NCBI RefSeq assembly: GCF_027257935.1
Contig: NZ_JANZKW010000001.1
Span: forward strand, 1,054,001-1,118,000
Length of the DNA stretch: 64,000 nucleotides
DNA from: Chitinimonas sp. BJYL2
GTDB taxonomy: Bacteria > Pseudomonadota > Gammaproteobacteria > Burkholderiales > Chitinimonadaceae
Direction of reading: 5' to 3'
This document shows positions 36,415 through 44,550 of the stretch, piece after piece; within the stretch, counting starts at the first letter, position 1; each line of letters begins with the position of its first letter. The position numbers and the translations under genes were made by a program. The notes beneath the pieces are model-generated. The model was given only the letters and a program-made list of their open reading frames with translations. It was not told the DNA's origin and searched no databases.

Positions 36415-37373
36415 CCCAACGCGATGCCTTGTACCCACCCATCGAACCGAACCGCAGCGGCAGGTTGCCGCTCGATGATGTGCACACCATGTACTGGGAA
36501 GAATCGGGCAACCCGAATGGGGTGCCCGTGCTGTTCCTGCATGGTGGCCCCGGCTCGGGCGCCAGCCCCAAGCATCGCCAGTTCTTTGATCCGGCGTTCT
36601 ACCGCATCGTGATATTTGATCAGCGTGGCGCGGGCCGTTCCACGCCGGTGGGCAATCTGCACGACAACACTACCCAGCATCTGGTGGCCGACATCGAACG
36701 CCTGCGCGAGATGCTGGGCGTGACGCGCTGGCTGGTGTTTGGCGGCAGCTGGGGCTCGACGCTGGCGCTGGCCTATGGCGAAGCCCACCCCGAGCGCTGC
36801 CTGGGTTTCGTTTTGCGTGGCATCTTCCTGTGCCGGGCATGGGAGATCAGCTGGTTCATGCGCGGCATGCGCCAGTTCTTTCCCGAGGCCTGGCAACGCT
36901 TTGCCAACCATCTGCCCGAGGTCGAACGCGGCGATCTGCTCGCGCACTACCACCGCCGGCTGGCCGACCCGAACCCGGATATCCACCTGCCGGCCGCACG
37001 GGTCTGGAGCGTGTACGAGGGCGAGTGTGCCACCCTGCATCCCGATCCAGCGGTGCAGGCCAACTACGGCAGCGATGGCGTGGCGCTGGGCGTGGGCCGG
37101 ATCGAGGCGCATTACTTTGTGAACCGCATCTTCCTGCCCGAGAACGCCCTGCTGGACAACGTAGGGCGGATCAAGCACCTGCCGATGATCACGATTCAAG
37201 GCCGCTACGATGTGCTTTGCCCACCGGTCTCTGCTTGGGAGCTGCATCAGGCCTGGCCGGGATCGACACTGGAAATCGTGCAGGATGCCGGCCATTCGGC
37301 TTGGGAGCCGGGCATCACGCGCGGCTTGGTGCGGGCTTGCGAGCAGATGAAGGCACGCTTGCAGGCCGCTTGA
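36411..37373 (+). CDS. pip: Proline iminopeptidase
   Basis: The 320-residue alpha/beta hydrolase removes N-terminal proline from peptides. It shows the N-terminal YWEESGNPNGVPVLFLHGGPG (oxyanion HGGPG), FDQRGAGRSTP, the nucleophile GGSWGSTLAL and the C-terminal Asp and His (GRYDVLCPP; DAGHSAWEPG). It is cytoplasmic. It overlaps the TauE gene by 4 nt; an ATG at 36354 lies inside that gene and is not used. It ends the three-gene unit. Confidence 0.92.
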   Translation: MTQRDALYPPIEPNRSGRLPLDDVHTMYWEESGNPNGVPVLFLHGGPGSGASPKHRQFFDPAFYRIVIFDQRGAGRSTPVGNLHDNTTQHLVADIERLREMLGVTRWLVFGGSWGSTLALAYGEAHPERCLGFVLRGIFLCRAWEISWFMRGMRQFFPEAWQRFANHLPEVERGDLLAHYHRRLADPNPDIHLPAARVWSVYEGECATLHPDPAVQANYGSDGVALGVGRIEAHYFVNRIFLPENALLDNVGRIKHLPMITIQGRYDVLCPPVSAWELHQAWPGSTLEIVQDAGHSAWEPGITRGLVRACEQMKARLQAA

Positions 37374-37437
37374 CGCATATCAAAGGGGCTGGCAGGCCTT
37401 GGGTTCAGGATGAGGGTGTCTGAACCAGGAGCCCACC

Positions 37438-37686
37438 ATGCATATTGAACATCACCCCCTGATTGCCGAGTTTCCCGAGCACCGCGATACCATTCATGCC
37501 CTCAAGCTGGAAAATGCGCACTTCAGCCGTCTGGCGGCCGATTTCGAGCATATCGACAAAGCGGTAACGCGCATCGAGAACGGTGAGGAGCGCACCGATG
37601 CAGTCACACTGGAGAACATGAAGAAGCAGCGTCTGGCAGTGCTGGACGAGCTGTACGGCATGATCAGGGCCTCAGTGCCCGCCTGA
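37438..37686 (+). CDS. YdcH-family (DUF465) small protein
   Basis: The 82-residue helical protein has the family start HHPLIAEFPEHRDTIHALK with NAHFSRLAADFEHIDKAV and a C-terminal NMKKQRLAVLDELYGMI coiled helix. DUF465 proteins are abundant small cytoplasmic proteins of unknown role. A CAGGAGC site precedes the ATG, and the perfect terminator at 37701 follows. Confidence 0.9.
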   Translation: MHIEHHPLIAEFPEHRDTIHALKLENAHFSRLAADFEHIDKAVTRIENGEERTDAVTLENMKKQRLAVLDELYGMIRASVPA

Positions 37687-37700
37687 TTAAAAGGGCGCAA

Positions 37701-37740
37701 CAAACAAAAAGCCGCGTTGACCCACGCGGCTTTTTGTTTG
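37701..37740. terminator. Bidirectional rho-independent terminator
   Basis: CAAACAAAAAGCCGCGT-TGACCC-ACGCGGCTTTTTGTTTG is a perfect 17-bp stem with A- and T-runs on both sides, between the convergent YdcH-like and HDOD genes. Confidence 0.95.
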
Positions 37741-37754
37741 TCCGCGGGCGGGAC

Positions 37755-39137
37755 TCAGACCACCTCTTCCACCCATAGCAGCGCTTCGATCTGTGCGCGG
37801 TTGGCCTCGGTCTGGGTCACGCCGGCAGCCTCGAACAGCGCGGGGTCGTCTGGCAGGTCACCATCCTCGCAGGCCAATGCCAATGCCAGCATGCCGCCAT
37901 AAGGGCCGCGCTGGTAAAGCAGGGCTTCGTTGACGGCCGCCGGCAGGTTGAGTTTCTCGAGGATCTTGTCCATGGGCTGGCGCAGCAGCGCTTCGAGCAT
38001 AGAGAACATGCCGGTGGTGAACAGCAGATCCAGCTCATCGCGCTTGAAGCGCTTGCCGCCCAGCGTTTCCATGATGCGGCCACGCAGGAGCGAGGTTTCC
38101 AGCAGGATGTTGTGATCGCCGTCCTGGCGCTCGTGGCTGAACAGCAGCAGGGTGAGCCAGCGGTAAAGCTGTTTGTGGCCGAGTACGATCATCGCGCGAT
38201 CCAGCGTATCCACCTTGGCCAGCAGCCCCGAACCCGGTGAATTCACATAGCGCAGCAGCTTGAACGAGAGCATGGGGTCGTACTTCATGGCGTTGGCGAT
38301 GACCGTGGGTTCGGCCTCCGTGCGCACCAGATTCAGGACTTCGAGCAGGCGCAGATAGCTGGCGTCCACCGCATCGGCCTCGGAGATTTCCTTGCGGCGC
38401 AGATAGCTGCCCTGCAGGAAATGCACCTGCAACTGGCGGCAGACCTGCAGCTCCTCGAAGAAATGGATATCACCCACCAAGAGTTCGGCATCCGGCGCGG
38501 CATGGGCCGTGGCCGAGATGGCCTTGGAGAGTTCGGTCACATCCTTATCGGTGACCGAGAGCTTGTGGTAATCGGCAATGCTGAACAGCGGTAGCAACGG
38601 CGGGTCGAACGGGAAGTTGTCGAAACCCAGCTGGAAACCATCGGCTTTGACCTGTTTGAGCAGCTCGGCCTGCGCCATGGGGTCACGGAAGAACTCGGCA
38701 TCGTAATGCAGCATCAGCACGAATCGGCCGCGTGGCAGCTTTCTCAATAGCGGGCTGTCGAGCGACCAGACGGAGATCTCCAGAAAGATGCGCTTCTGGC
38801 CGAAGGCCTTGCTGGATTCTTCGGCAATGAAATTCCTTAGCAGGACTTCGTCGTAAAGCTTCCATACCGAATGGGGAATTTTGGATTTGCGCTTGAGCAC
38901 GCTCTCGCGCAGGCGGAAGTCGTAGCCCACGACCTTGAGTTCGCGGTCGAGCACGATTTCGCGCTGCAGCATGGTATCGACCGGGGTGCCCGCCACAAAA
39001 CCGGCCTGGCCGGGTGCGGCACCGAGCGCGCTGGTCGCGGGCGTCGCGCTAGTGGGCGCACGTGAGGAGATGGGGCTGGGTGCCGGGGCGGGCGTATCGT
39101 TGCCGCCGAACATTTTTTTGATCAGTCCGAAGACCAT
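37755..39137 (-). CDS. EAL-like plus HDOD signalling protein
   Basis: The 460-residue protein has a Pro/Ala-rich N-terminus, then a degenerate EAL-like barrel (about 55-240), and an HDOD domain (about 255-440; TVIANAMKYDPMLSFKLLRYVNS and DTLDRAMIVLGHKQLYRWL). The EAL motif is missing: the position reads GYDFRL, and DNFPFD replaces the catalytic DDFGTG. It is therefore not expected to degrade c-di-GMP and may bind it or serve as a scaffold, as proposed for YuxH/CdgJ-type proteins. It stands alone at the end of an otherwise metabolic stretch. Confidence 0.9.
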   Translation of the reverse strand: MVFGLIKKMFGGNDTPAPAPSPISSRAPTSATPATSALGAAPGQAGFVAGTPVDTMLQREIVLDRELKVVGYDFRLRESVLKRKSKIPHSVWKLYDEVLLRNFIAEESSKAFGQKRIFLEISVWSLDSPLLRKLPRGRFVLMLHYDAEFFRDPMAQAELLKQVKADGFQLGFDNFPFDPPLLPLFSIADYHKLSVTDKDVTELSKAISATAHAAPDAELLVGDIHFFEELQVCRQLQVHFLQGSYLRRKEISEADAVDASYLRLLEVLNLVRTEAEPTVIANAMKYDPMLSFKLLRYVNSPGSGLLAKVDTLDRAMIVLGHKQLYRWLTLLLFSHERQDGDHNILLETSLLRGRIMETLGGKRFKRDELDLLFTTGMFSMLEALLRQPMDKILEKLNLPAAVNEALLYQRGPYGGMLALALACEDGDLPDDPALFEAAGVTQTEANRAQIEALLWVEEVV

Positions 39138-39235
39138 GGCTAGGGCCGTTTCGCGGTTATTTTTCCTGACGCATCACCAGAATAGCTTGCCCGTCGCAGA
39201 GTCCCAAATCCATTACCCAAAGGTTGGATGACCGG

Positions 39236-39267
39236 CAAGAAAAAACCCGGCCATATTGGGCCGGGTT
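39236..39267 (-). terminator. Terminator of purC (minus strand)
   Basis: On the minus strand AACCCGGCC-CAATAT-GGCCGGGTT is followed by TTTTTTCTT, just after the purC stop. Confidence 0.92.
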
Positions 39268-39277
39268 GGGGGCAGGC

Positions 39278-40159
39278 TCAGGCGCCGGTGAGCTTTTCCA
39301 GCGCTTCGCGGTACTTGGCGGCGGTTCGCTCGGCCACTTCCAGCGGCAGGGCCGGCGCGGGTGGCGTCTTGTTCCAGCCCGTGGTTTCGAGCCAGTCACG
39401 TACGAACTGTTTGTCGTAACTGGGCGGGTTGCTGCCCGGTGCGTACTGGTCGGCCGGCCAGAAGCGGCTCGAATCCGGCGTCAGCGCTTCGTCCATCAGG
39501 CATAGCGTGCCATCAGTATCGAGACCGAACTCGAACTTGGTATCGGCAATGATGATGCCGCGCGTGGCAGCGTACTCGCTAGCAGCCAGATAGAGCTTGA
39601 TGGCGGTATCGCGGACCTTGGCGGCCAGCTCGGCACCGATCAGGTCGCAGGTCTGTTCGAAGGAGATCGGCTCGTCATGGTTACCCACGGCGGCCTTGGT
39701 GGACGGTGTGAAGATCGGTTCGGGCAGTTTCTGTGCTTCGACCAGACCGGCCGGCAGCTGGATGCCACTCACCGCGCCGGTTGCCTTGTAGTCTTTCCAG
39801 CCACCACCGACGATATAGCCACGCACCACGGCCTCGACCGGCACCGGCTTGAGGCGTTTGACGACCACGGCGCGACCTTCGACCTGCGGGCGATCGGCAG
39901 CGCTGACCACGTCTTCCGCCTTCTCGCCGGTGAAGTGGCTGGGCACCAGATCCTTGAGTTTGTCGAACCAGAAGTTGGAGATCGCGGTGAGGATCTTGCC
40001 CTTGGCCGGAATCGGTTCGTTGAGGATCACATCAAAGGCCGAGAGGCGATCAGTAGCGATCATCAGCATGCGGCGCTCGTCGATCTCGTACAGATCGCGG
40101 ACCTTGCCGCTGTAGATCTTCTTGAGGCTGGTGAGGTTGGTGGTGGTCAGGCCATCCAT
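39278..40159 (-). CDS. purC: Phosphoribosylaminoimidazole-succinocarboxamide synthase (SAICAR synthase)
   Basis: The 293-residue enzyme joins aspartate to CAIR with ATP in purine synthesis. The start [19 protein letters not shown] and [19 protein letters not shown] are typical, with [21 protein letters not shown] (residues 90-110 region) and the C-terminal [11 protein letters not shown] and [14 protein letters not shown]. It is the long form found in yeast and many betaproteobacteria. The ATG at 40159 fits the family; an upstream ATG at 40228 falls in the purK-purC gap. The purK-purC gap carries a strong inverted repeat. Confidence 0.96.
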   Translation of the reverse strand: MDGLTTTNLTSLKKIYSGKVRDLYEIDERRMLMIATDRLSAFDVILNEPIPAKGKILTAISNFWFDKLKDLVPSHFTGEKAEDVVSAADRPQVEGRAVVVKRLKPVPVEAVVRGYIVGGGWKDYKATGAVSGIQLPAGLVEAQKLPEPIFTPSTKAAVGNHDEPISFEQTCDLIGAELAAKVRDTAIKLYLAASEYAATRGIIIADTKFEFGLDTDGTLCLMDEALTPDSSRFWPADQYAPGSNPPSYDKQFVRDWLETTGWNKTPPAPALPLEVAERTAAKYREALEKLTGA

Positions 40160-40177
40160 GGTGCATATTCCCGTAGC

Positions 40178-40221
40178 TCGGGTTTGAACCCGATATTTCG
40201 ATGTATCGGGTTGAACCCCGA
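40178..40221. repeat. Inverted repeat in the purK-purC gap
   Basis: Arms TCGGGTTTGAACCCGATA and TATCGGGTTGAACCCCGA pair with only two mismatches around a loop TTTCGATG. The 44-nt hairpin lies between purK stop (40234) and purC start (40159). It has no T-run, so it is more likely an mRNA processing/stability element or operator than a terminator. It could uncouple purC expression from purEK. Confidence 0.7.
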
Positions 40222-40233
40222 CCTGCAAATGCT

Positions 40234-41385
40234 TTACAGCGTGTCTTTGAGTGCTTCGGCCTGTTCCAGCGCGGCTTCGGCCGAGCCGGCCAGCACGCAG
40301 AAGTGGCCCATCTTGCGACCCGGACGTGCCTGCTTCTTGCCGTAAAGGTGCAGGTGCGCGTTGGGCGCCTGCATCAGCACATCCCAGTTCGGCTCACCGC
40401 CGTCCTCTTTCCAGACGTCGCCGAGCAGGTTCACCATCACCACGGGCGAGAGCAGATCGGGCTTGCCCGGATGCAGGCCACACATGGCGCGCACCTGCTG
40501 CTCGTACTGGCTGGTGAGGCAGGCGTCGATCGTGTAATGGCCCGAGTTGTGCGGGCGTGGCGCCATTTCGTTGACGACCAGTTCGCCACCATCGAGAACA
40601 AAGAACTCCACGGCCAGCACACCCACATAATCAAGCGCCTCAGCCAGCTGCTGCGCCATGGTTTGCGCTTGCGCGGCGAGATGGATGTCGACCTGGGCCG
40701 GCACGATGCTGATGTCGAGGATGCCCTTGGCGTGGCGGTTTTCCGCGACCGGGAAGACGGCGCTTTCATGCGCGCTGCTACGGGTGACGATGGCCGAGAT
40801 TTCGCACACCAGCGGCATCATCTTTTCCAGTACGCAGGCCTGGCCGCCGAGATCGGCATAGGCGGCACGGGCTTCTTCGGCTGTCTTGACGCGCACCTGA
40901 CCCTTGCCGTCGTAACCGAGGCGGGCGGTCTTGAGGATGCCGGGCAAATAGGGCGCGAGATCGTGGTTCAGGTCATCCACGGTTTCGAGCGCCAGGTACG
41001 GTGCGGTGGCGAGGCCGGCTTTGCGGATCCAGGACTTCTCCTGAATGCGGTCCTGGGCGATGGCGACGCAATCGCCGGAGGGGCTCACCGGCACATGCTG
41101 GGCGAGCCAGCGCATCGAGTCGGCGTTCACGTTCTCGAACTCGGTGGTGATGGCGGCGCAGGTTTCGGCCAGCTCCTTGAGCGCGGCGTGGTCGTTGAAC
41201 GCAGCACACAGATGCACATCGGCAAAATCGGCAGCCGGCGCGCTGGCATCAGGATCGAGCACGGTGACGCGGTAGCCCATGGTCTTGGCGGCCACGGTGA
41301 ACATGCGGCCGAGTTGGCCGCCGCCGAGTATGCCGAGCATGGCCGGCGGCAGGATGGGGCGTACCAGGGGATAACGCTGCGTCAT
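40234..41385 (-). CDS. purK: N5-carboxyaminoimidazole ribonucleotide synthase
   Basis: The 383-residue ATP-grasp enzyme carboxylates AIR with bicarbonate. The start [22 protein letters not shown] is diagnostic. [21 protein letters not shown], the metal site [24 protein letters not shown] and [16 protein letters not shown] are intact. It starts 4 nt after the purE stop and is the second gene of the purEK unit. Confidence 0.96.
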   Translation of the reverse strand: MTQRYPLVRPILPPAMLGILGGGQLGRMFTVAAKTMGYRVTVLDPDASAPAADFADVHLCAAFNDHAALKELAETCAAITTEFENVNADSMRWLAQHVPVSPSGDCVAIAQDRIQEKSWIRKAGLATAPYLALETVDDLNHDLAPYLPGILKTARLGYDGKGQVRVKTAEEARAAYADLGGQACVLEKMMPLVCEISAIVTRSSAHESAVFPVAENRHAKGILDISIVPAQVDIHLAAQAQTMAQQLAEALDYVGVLAVEFFVLDGGELVVNEMAPRPHNSGHYTIDACLTSQYEQQVRAMCGLHPGKPDLLSPVVMVNLLGDVWKEDGGEPNWDVLMQAPNAHLHLYGKKQARPGRKMGHFCVLAGSAEAALEQAEALKDTL

Positions 41386-41388
41386 GAC

Positions 41389-41877
41389 CTACTCTACTTC
41401 CGGCAGTTCCATCGCGAGTACCGTGTTCTTCTGGTCTTCGCGGAACTGATTGAGGCGCGCACGCAGTTCAGGGATTTCGTTGGCCAGCAGGGCCACGGCG
41501 AACAGGCCGGCATTGGCGGCACCGGCTTCGCCGATGGCGAAGGTGGCCACCGGAATGCCCTTGGGCATCTGCACGATGGACAGCAGCGAGTCTTCGCCGC
41601 GCAGGTACTTGCTGGGCACGGGGACGCCGAGCACCGGAATGGTGGTCTTGGCGGCCAGCATGCCGGGCAGGTGGGCTGCGCCGCCAGCGCCGGCGATGAT
41701 GGCCTTCAGGCCACGCGCTTCGGCGGTCTCGGCGTACTCGAACAGCAAGTCCGGCGTACGGTGTGCGGAGACGACGCGGGCCTCGAAGGCCACGCCGAAG
41801 GCTTTGAGCTGACGCGCAGCATGCTGCATGACTTCCCAGTCAGAGTTGCTGCCCATCACCAGGCCGACCTGAATCAT
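41389..41877 (-). CDS. purE: N5-carboxyaminoimidazole ribonucleotide mutase
   Basis: The 162-residue enzyme converts N5-CAIR to CAIR. It has the class I start [17 protein letters not shown], then [15 protein letters not shown], the active-site [18 protein letters not shown] and [22 protein letters not shown]. Upstream, on the minus strand, a -10-like TAGAAT (41905-41910) is the probable start of the purEK transcript. The next gene leftward is purK. Confidence 0.97.
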   Translation of the reverse strand: MIQVGLVMGSNSDWEVMQHAARQLKAFGVAFEARVVSAHRTPDLLFEYAETAEARGLKAIIAGAGGAAHLPGMLAAKTTIPVLGVPVPSKYLRGEDSLLSIVQMPKGIPVATFAIGEAGAANAGLFAVALLANEIPELRARLNQFREDQKNTVLAMELPEVE

Positions 41878-42002
41878 CGGGTAATCCCCTGTTTCAAAAG
41901 GCGGATTCTACCGAAAATCGGCTTTGCGCCATATGCCGATGATGCGACGGGGATTTGTAGCTGTCGCAGGGTACTTACAGACCGGCTGCCGTTGCGGCGC
42001 AC

Positions 42003-42035
42003 CAATGAAAATGGCCTGTCAGGTGACAGGCCATT
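42003..42035 (-). terminator. amtB terminator hairpin (minus strand)
   Basis: AATGGCCTGTCA and TGACAGGCCATT form a perfect stem (42010-42021 with 42024-42035), followed on the minus strand by TTTCATT. It ends the glnK-amtB transcript ahead of purE. Confidence 0.8.
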
Positions 42036-42050
42036 CTCTTTGTCCGGCGA

Positions 42051-42070
42051 CTGGCGGAGGGCACCGCCAG
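42051..42070. other. Short hairpin downstream of amtB
   Basis: CTGGCGG-AGGGCA-CCGCCAG is a perfect 7-bp stem 22 nt past the amtB stop and just before the terminator hairpin. It may help block exonucleases or assist termination. Confidence 0.5.
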
Positions 42071-42092
42071 ACCGGGTTAAAGCTGCAGCTGC

Positions 42093-43622
42093 TTACAGGT
42101 TGTAAGCCTTCTCACCGTGGCTGGTGACGTCGAGGCCTTCGCGCTCTTCGTCTTCCGGCACGCGCAGACCGATCACCAGATCAATCAGCTTGTAAGCCAC
42201 GACCGAGACCACACCCGACACCACCAGCGTGACCAGCACGCCCTGGGTCTGGATCCAGACCTGCGAGGCGATCGAGTAGTTCGGGGCGACGGCGTTGGCG
42301 ACGTAGTCCCACACACCGGTACCGCCGAGGGCCGGATCGGCAAACACGCCGGTCAGGATGGCGCCGAGGATACCGCCCACGCCGTGCACGCCGAATACAT
42401 CCAGTGCATCGTCAGCACCCAGCAGGCGCTTGAGGCCATGCACGCCCCACAGGCAGACCACACCAGCCAGCGCGCCGATGACCATGGCACCACCGACACC
42501 GACAAAACCGCAAGCCGGAGTAATGGCAACCAGGCCGGCTACCGCGCCTGAGGCAGCGCCCAGCATGGAGGGCTTGCCCTTCCAGATCCACTCGACGGCG
42601 GTCCAGGCACAGGCGGCCAGTGCGGTGGCAACCCAAGTGTTGATGAAGGCCAGTGCGCCAATGCCGTTGGCTTCGAGAGCCGAACCGGCGTTGAAACCAA
42701 ACCAGCCGAACCACAGCAGCGAAGCACCGATCATGGTCATGGTCAGGCTGTGCGGGGTCATGGCTTCCTTGCCCAGACCGACGCGCTTGCCGACGAAGTA
42801 GGCACCGACCAGGCCGGCCACGGCTGCGTTGATGTGCACCACGGTGCCACCAGCGAAGTCCAGCGCGCCCTTGGCGAACAGCCAGCCAGCAGCAGCGGTA
42901 GCGGCTTCGGCAGCCTTGGCATCGATATAGGCATCAGGGCCGGACCAGTACCAGACCATGTGTGCCATGGGCAGGTAGCTGAAGCTGAACCAGATCACCA
43001 CGAAGGCAAGCACGGCCGAGAACTTCACGCGTTCTGCAAAGGCACCGACGATCAGGCCGCAGGTAATGGCGGCGAACGCGCCCTGGAACACCACGTAGAT
43101 CAGTTCGGAAATATAGATACCCTTGGACCAGGTAGCGGCCAGGGAATCCGGCGTTACGCCTTTGAGGAACAGCTTGCTGAAGCCGCCCACGGCGCTGTTG
43201 AGGCTGCCACCATCGGTGAAGGCCACGCTGTAGCCGTAAACAACCCACAGCACGGAAATCAGCGAGAACACGACAAACACCTGCATCAGCACGCTGAGCA
43301 TGTTCTTGGCGCGCACCAGGCCGCCGTAGAACAGGGCCAGACCAGGGATCGACATCAGGATGACGAAAGCGGTGGCCACAAAGATCCAGCCGTTATCGGC
43401 CTTGCTCAATGTGGGGGCCGGTGCGGCAACTGCCGGGGCAGCCTCGGGTGCGGCGGCTGCCACAGGGGCGGATTCGGCAGGTGCTGCTGCCGGGGCCGCT
43501 GCGGACTCGGGCGTGGCCGCAGCCGCTTCGGCGACGGGTGCGGCGGCAGGCGCTTCTTCTGCCCATGCACTGCCGAAACTCATGGCGCTGGCCAGTGCCA
43601 GCGCGGTCAGTAGTTTCTTCAT
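42093..43622 (-). CDS. amtB: Ammonium transporter with Ala/Pro-rich periplasmic extension
   Basis: The 509-residue protein is an inner-membrane ammonium channel. It starts at the ATG at 43622 with a signal peptide (MKKLLTALALASAMSFGSAW). Residues 22-71 are an Ala/Pro/Glu-rich low-complexity segment. The Amt core begins NGWIFVATAFVILMSIPGLALFYGG and has 11 helices. Family blocks include DFAGGTVVHINAAVAGLVG, HSLTMTMIGASLLWFGWFGFN and ALDVFGVHGVGGILGAILTGVF (His pair of the channel). It follows glnK by 22 nt and is controlled by the same sigma-54 promoter. GlnK shuts the channel when nitrogen is ample. Confidence 0.95.
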   Translation of the reverse strand: MKKLLTALALASAMSFGSAWAEEAPAAAPVAEAAAATPESAAAPAAAPAESAPVAAAAPEAAPAVAAPAPTLSKADNGWIFVATAFVILMSIPGLALFYGGLVRAKNMLSVLMQVFVVFSLISVLWVVYGYSVAFTDGGSLNSAVGGFSKLFLKGVTPDSLAATWSKGIYISELIYVVFQGAFAAITCGLIVGAFAERVKFSAVLAFVVIWFSFSYLPMAHMVWYWSGPDAYIDAKAAEAATAAAGWLFAKGALDFAGGTVVHINAAVAGLVGAYFVGKRVGLGKEAMTPHSLTMTMIGASLLWFGWFGFNAGSALEANGIGALAFINTWVATALAACAWTAVEWIWKGKPSMLGAASGAVAGLVAITPACGFVGVGGAMVIGALAGVVCLWGVHGLKRLLGADDALDVFGVHGVGGILGAILTGVFADPALGGTGVWDYVANAVAPNYSIASQVWIQTQGVLVTLVVSGVVSVVAYKLIDLVIGLRVPEDEEREGLDVTSHGEKAYNL

Positions 43623-43644
43623 TTGGCTCATCTCCCTCGTAGGC

Positions 43645-44061
<417 letters not shown>

Positions 44062-44111
44062 TTAATTATCAATAAGATGCTTCGCCTTCCCCGGCGATGC
44101 GCCGCAATATT

Positions 44112-44176
44112 GCACCGCATTGGTGCGCCCGGGCGCTGCCCTGCCTGCCCTTGGTGCGCGCGCATGATCACGGTGC
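44112..44176. promoter_or_regulatory. NtrC-type enhancer sites upstream of glnK
   Basis: GCACCGCATTGGTGC (44112-44126) is a perfect match to the NtrC pattern GCACC-N5-GGTGC. A weaker second site GCATGATCACGGTGC lies at 44162-44176. Relative to the sigma-54 start they fall near -98 and -148, normal for NtrC enhancers. Confidence 0.82.
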
Positions 44177-44223
44177 GATTTGCTATCCTTGTGTCATCCC
44201 CTTTGTGAAGCAGGAGCGTCCCC

Positions 44224-44499
44224 ATGCTGGCTCAACGTCTGTTCGATGAAGTAAGTGGCAAGCTAGCTGAAGTGATGGCGGCGGGACCTGGGCGCGATAT
44301 CGAGAAGAATGCGCGTGCGGTACTCTCGGCGGCATTCGCTAAACTGGATCTGGTGACGCGGGAAGAGTTCGAGGTCCAGCAGGCCGTATTGGCGCGTACC
44401 CGTGAAGCGCTGGCAGCACTGGAAGCCCGTGTGCAGGCGCTGGAGGCCCGTCGCGGTGATGCCGCGCCGGCCCAAGACAATCCACAGGACGATTTCTAG
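44224..44499 (+). CDS. ubiK: Ubiquinone biosynthesis accessory factor UbiK
   Basis: The 91-residue protein (YqiC family) is a coiled-coil trimer that helps assemble the ubiquinone synthesis complex. It shows MLAQRLFDEVSGKLAEVMAAG, KNARAVLSAAFAKLDLVTREEFEVQ and a C-terminal Leu/Ala heptad stretch. It diverges from glnK and shares the nitrogen-control gap upstream, and it converges on the GGDEF-EAL gene. Confidence 0.93.
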   Translation: MLAQRLFDEVSGKLAEVMAAGPGRDIEKNARAVLSAAFAKLDLVTREEFEVQQAVLARTREALAALEARVQALEARRGDAAPAQDNPQDDF

Positions 44500-44513
44500 G
44501 CGATCAGTGGCGT

Positions 44514-44534
44514 CGCCACGGTGGGCCCGTGGCG
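44514..44534. other. Hairpin in the ubiK/GGDEF-EAL convergent gap
   Basis: CGCCACGG-TGGGC-CCGTGGCG is a perfect 8-bp stem with no T-run. It may serve both converging transcripts as a weak terminator. Confidence 0.4.
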
Positions 44535-44550
44535 CGCACGGAGACCAGTG

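Noticed and set aside
37402-37426. Short hairpin GGTTCAG/CTGAACC before the YdcH-like gene
   Set aside because: Only 7 bp with an 11-nt loop and not close to a known regulatory class; could be chance.
40201-42105. Long plus-strand frame across purK and purE
   Set aside because: Antisense shadow of two well-conserved purine genes with no known protein match visible.
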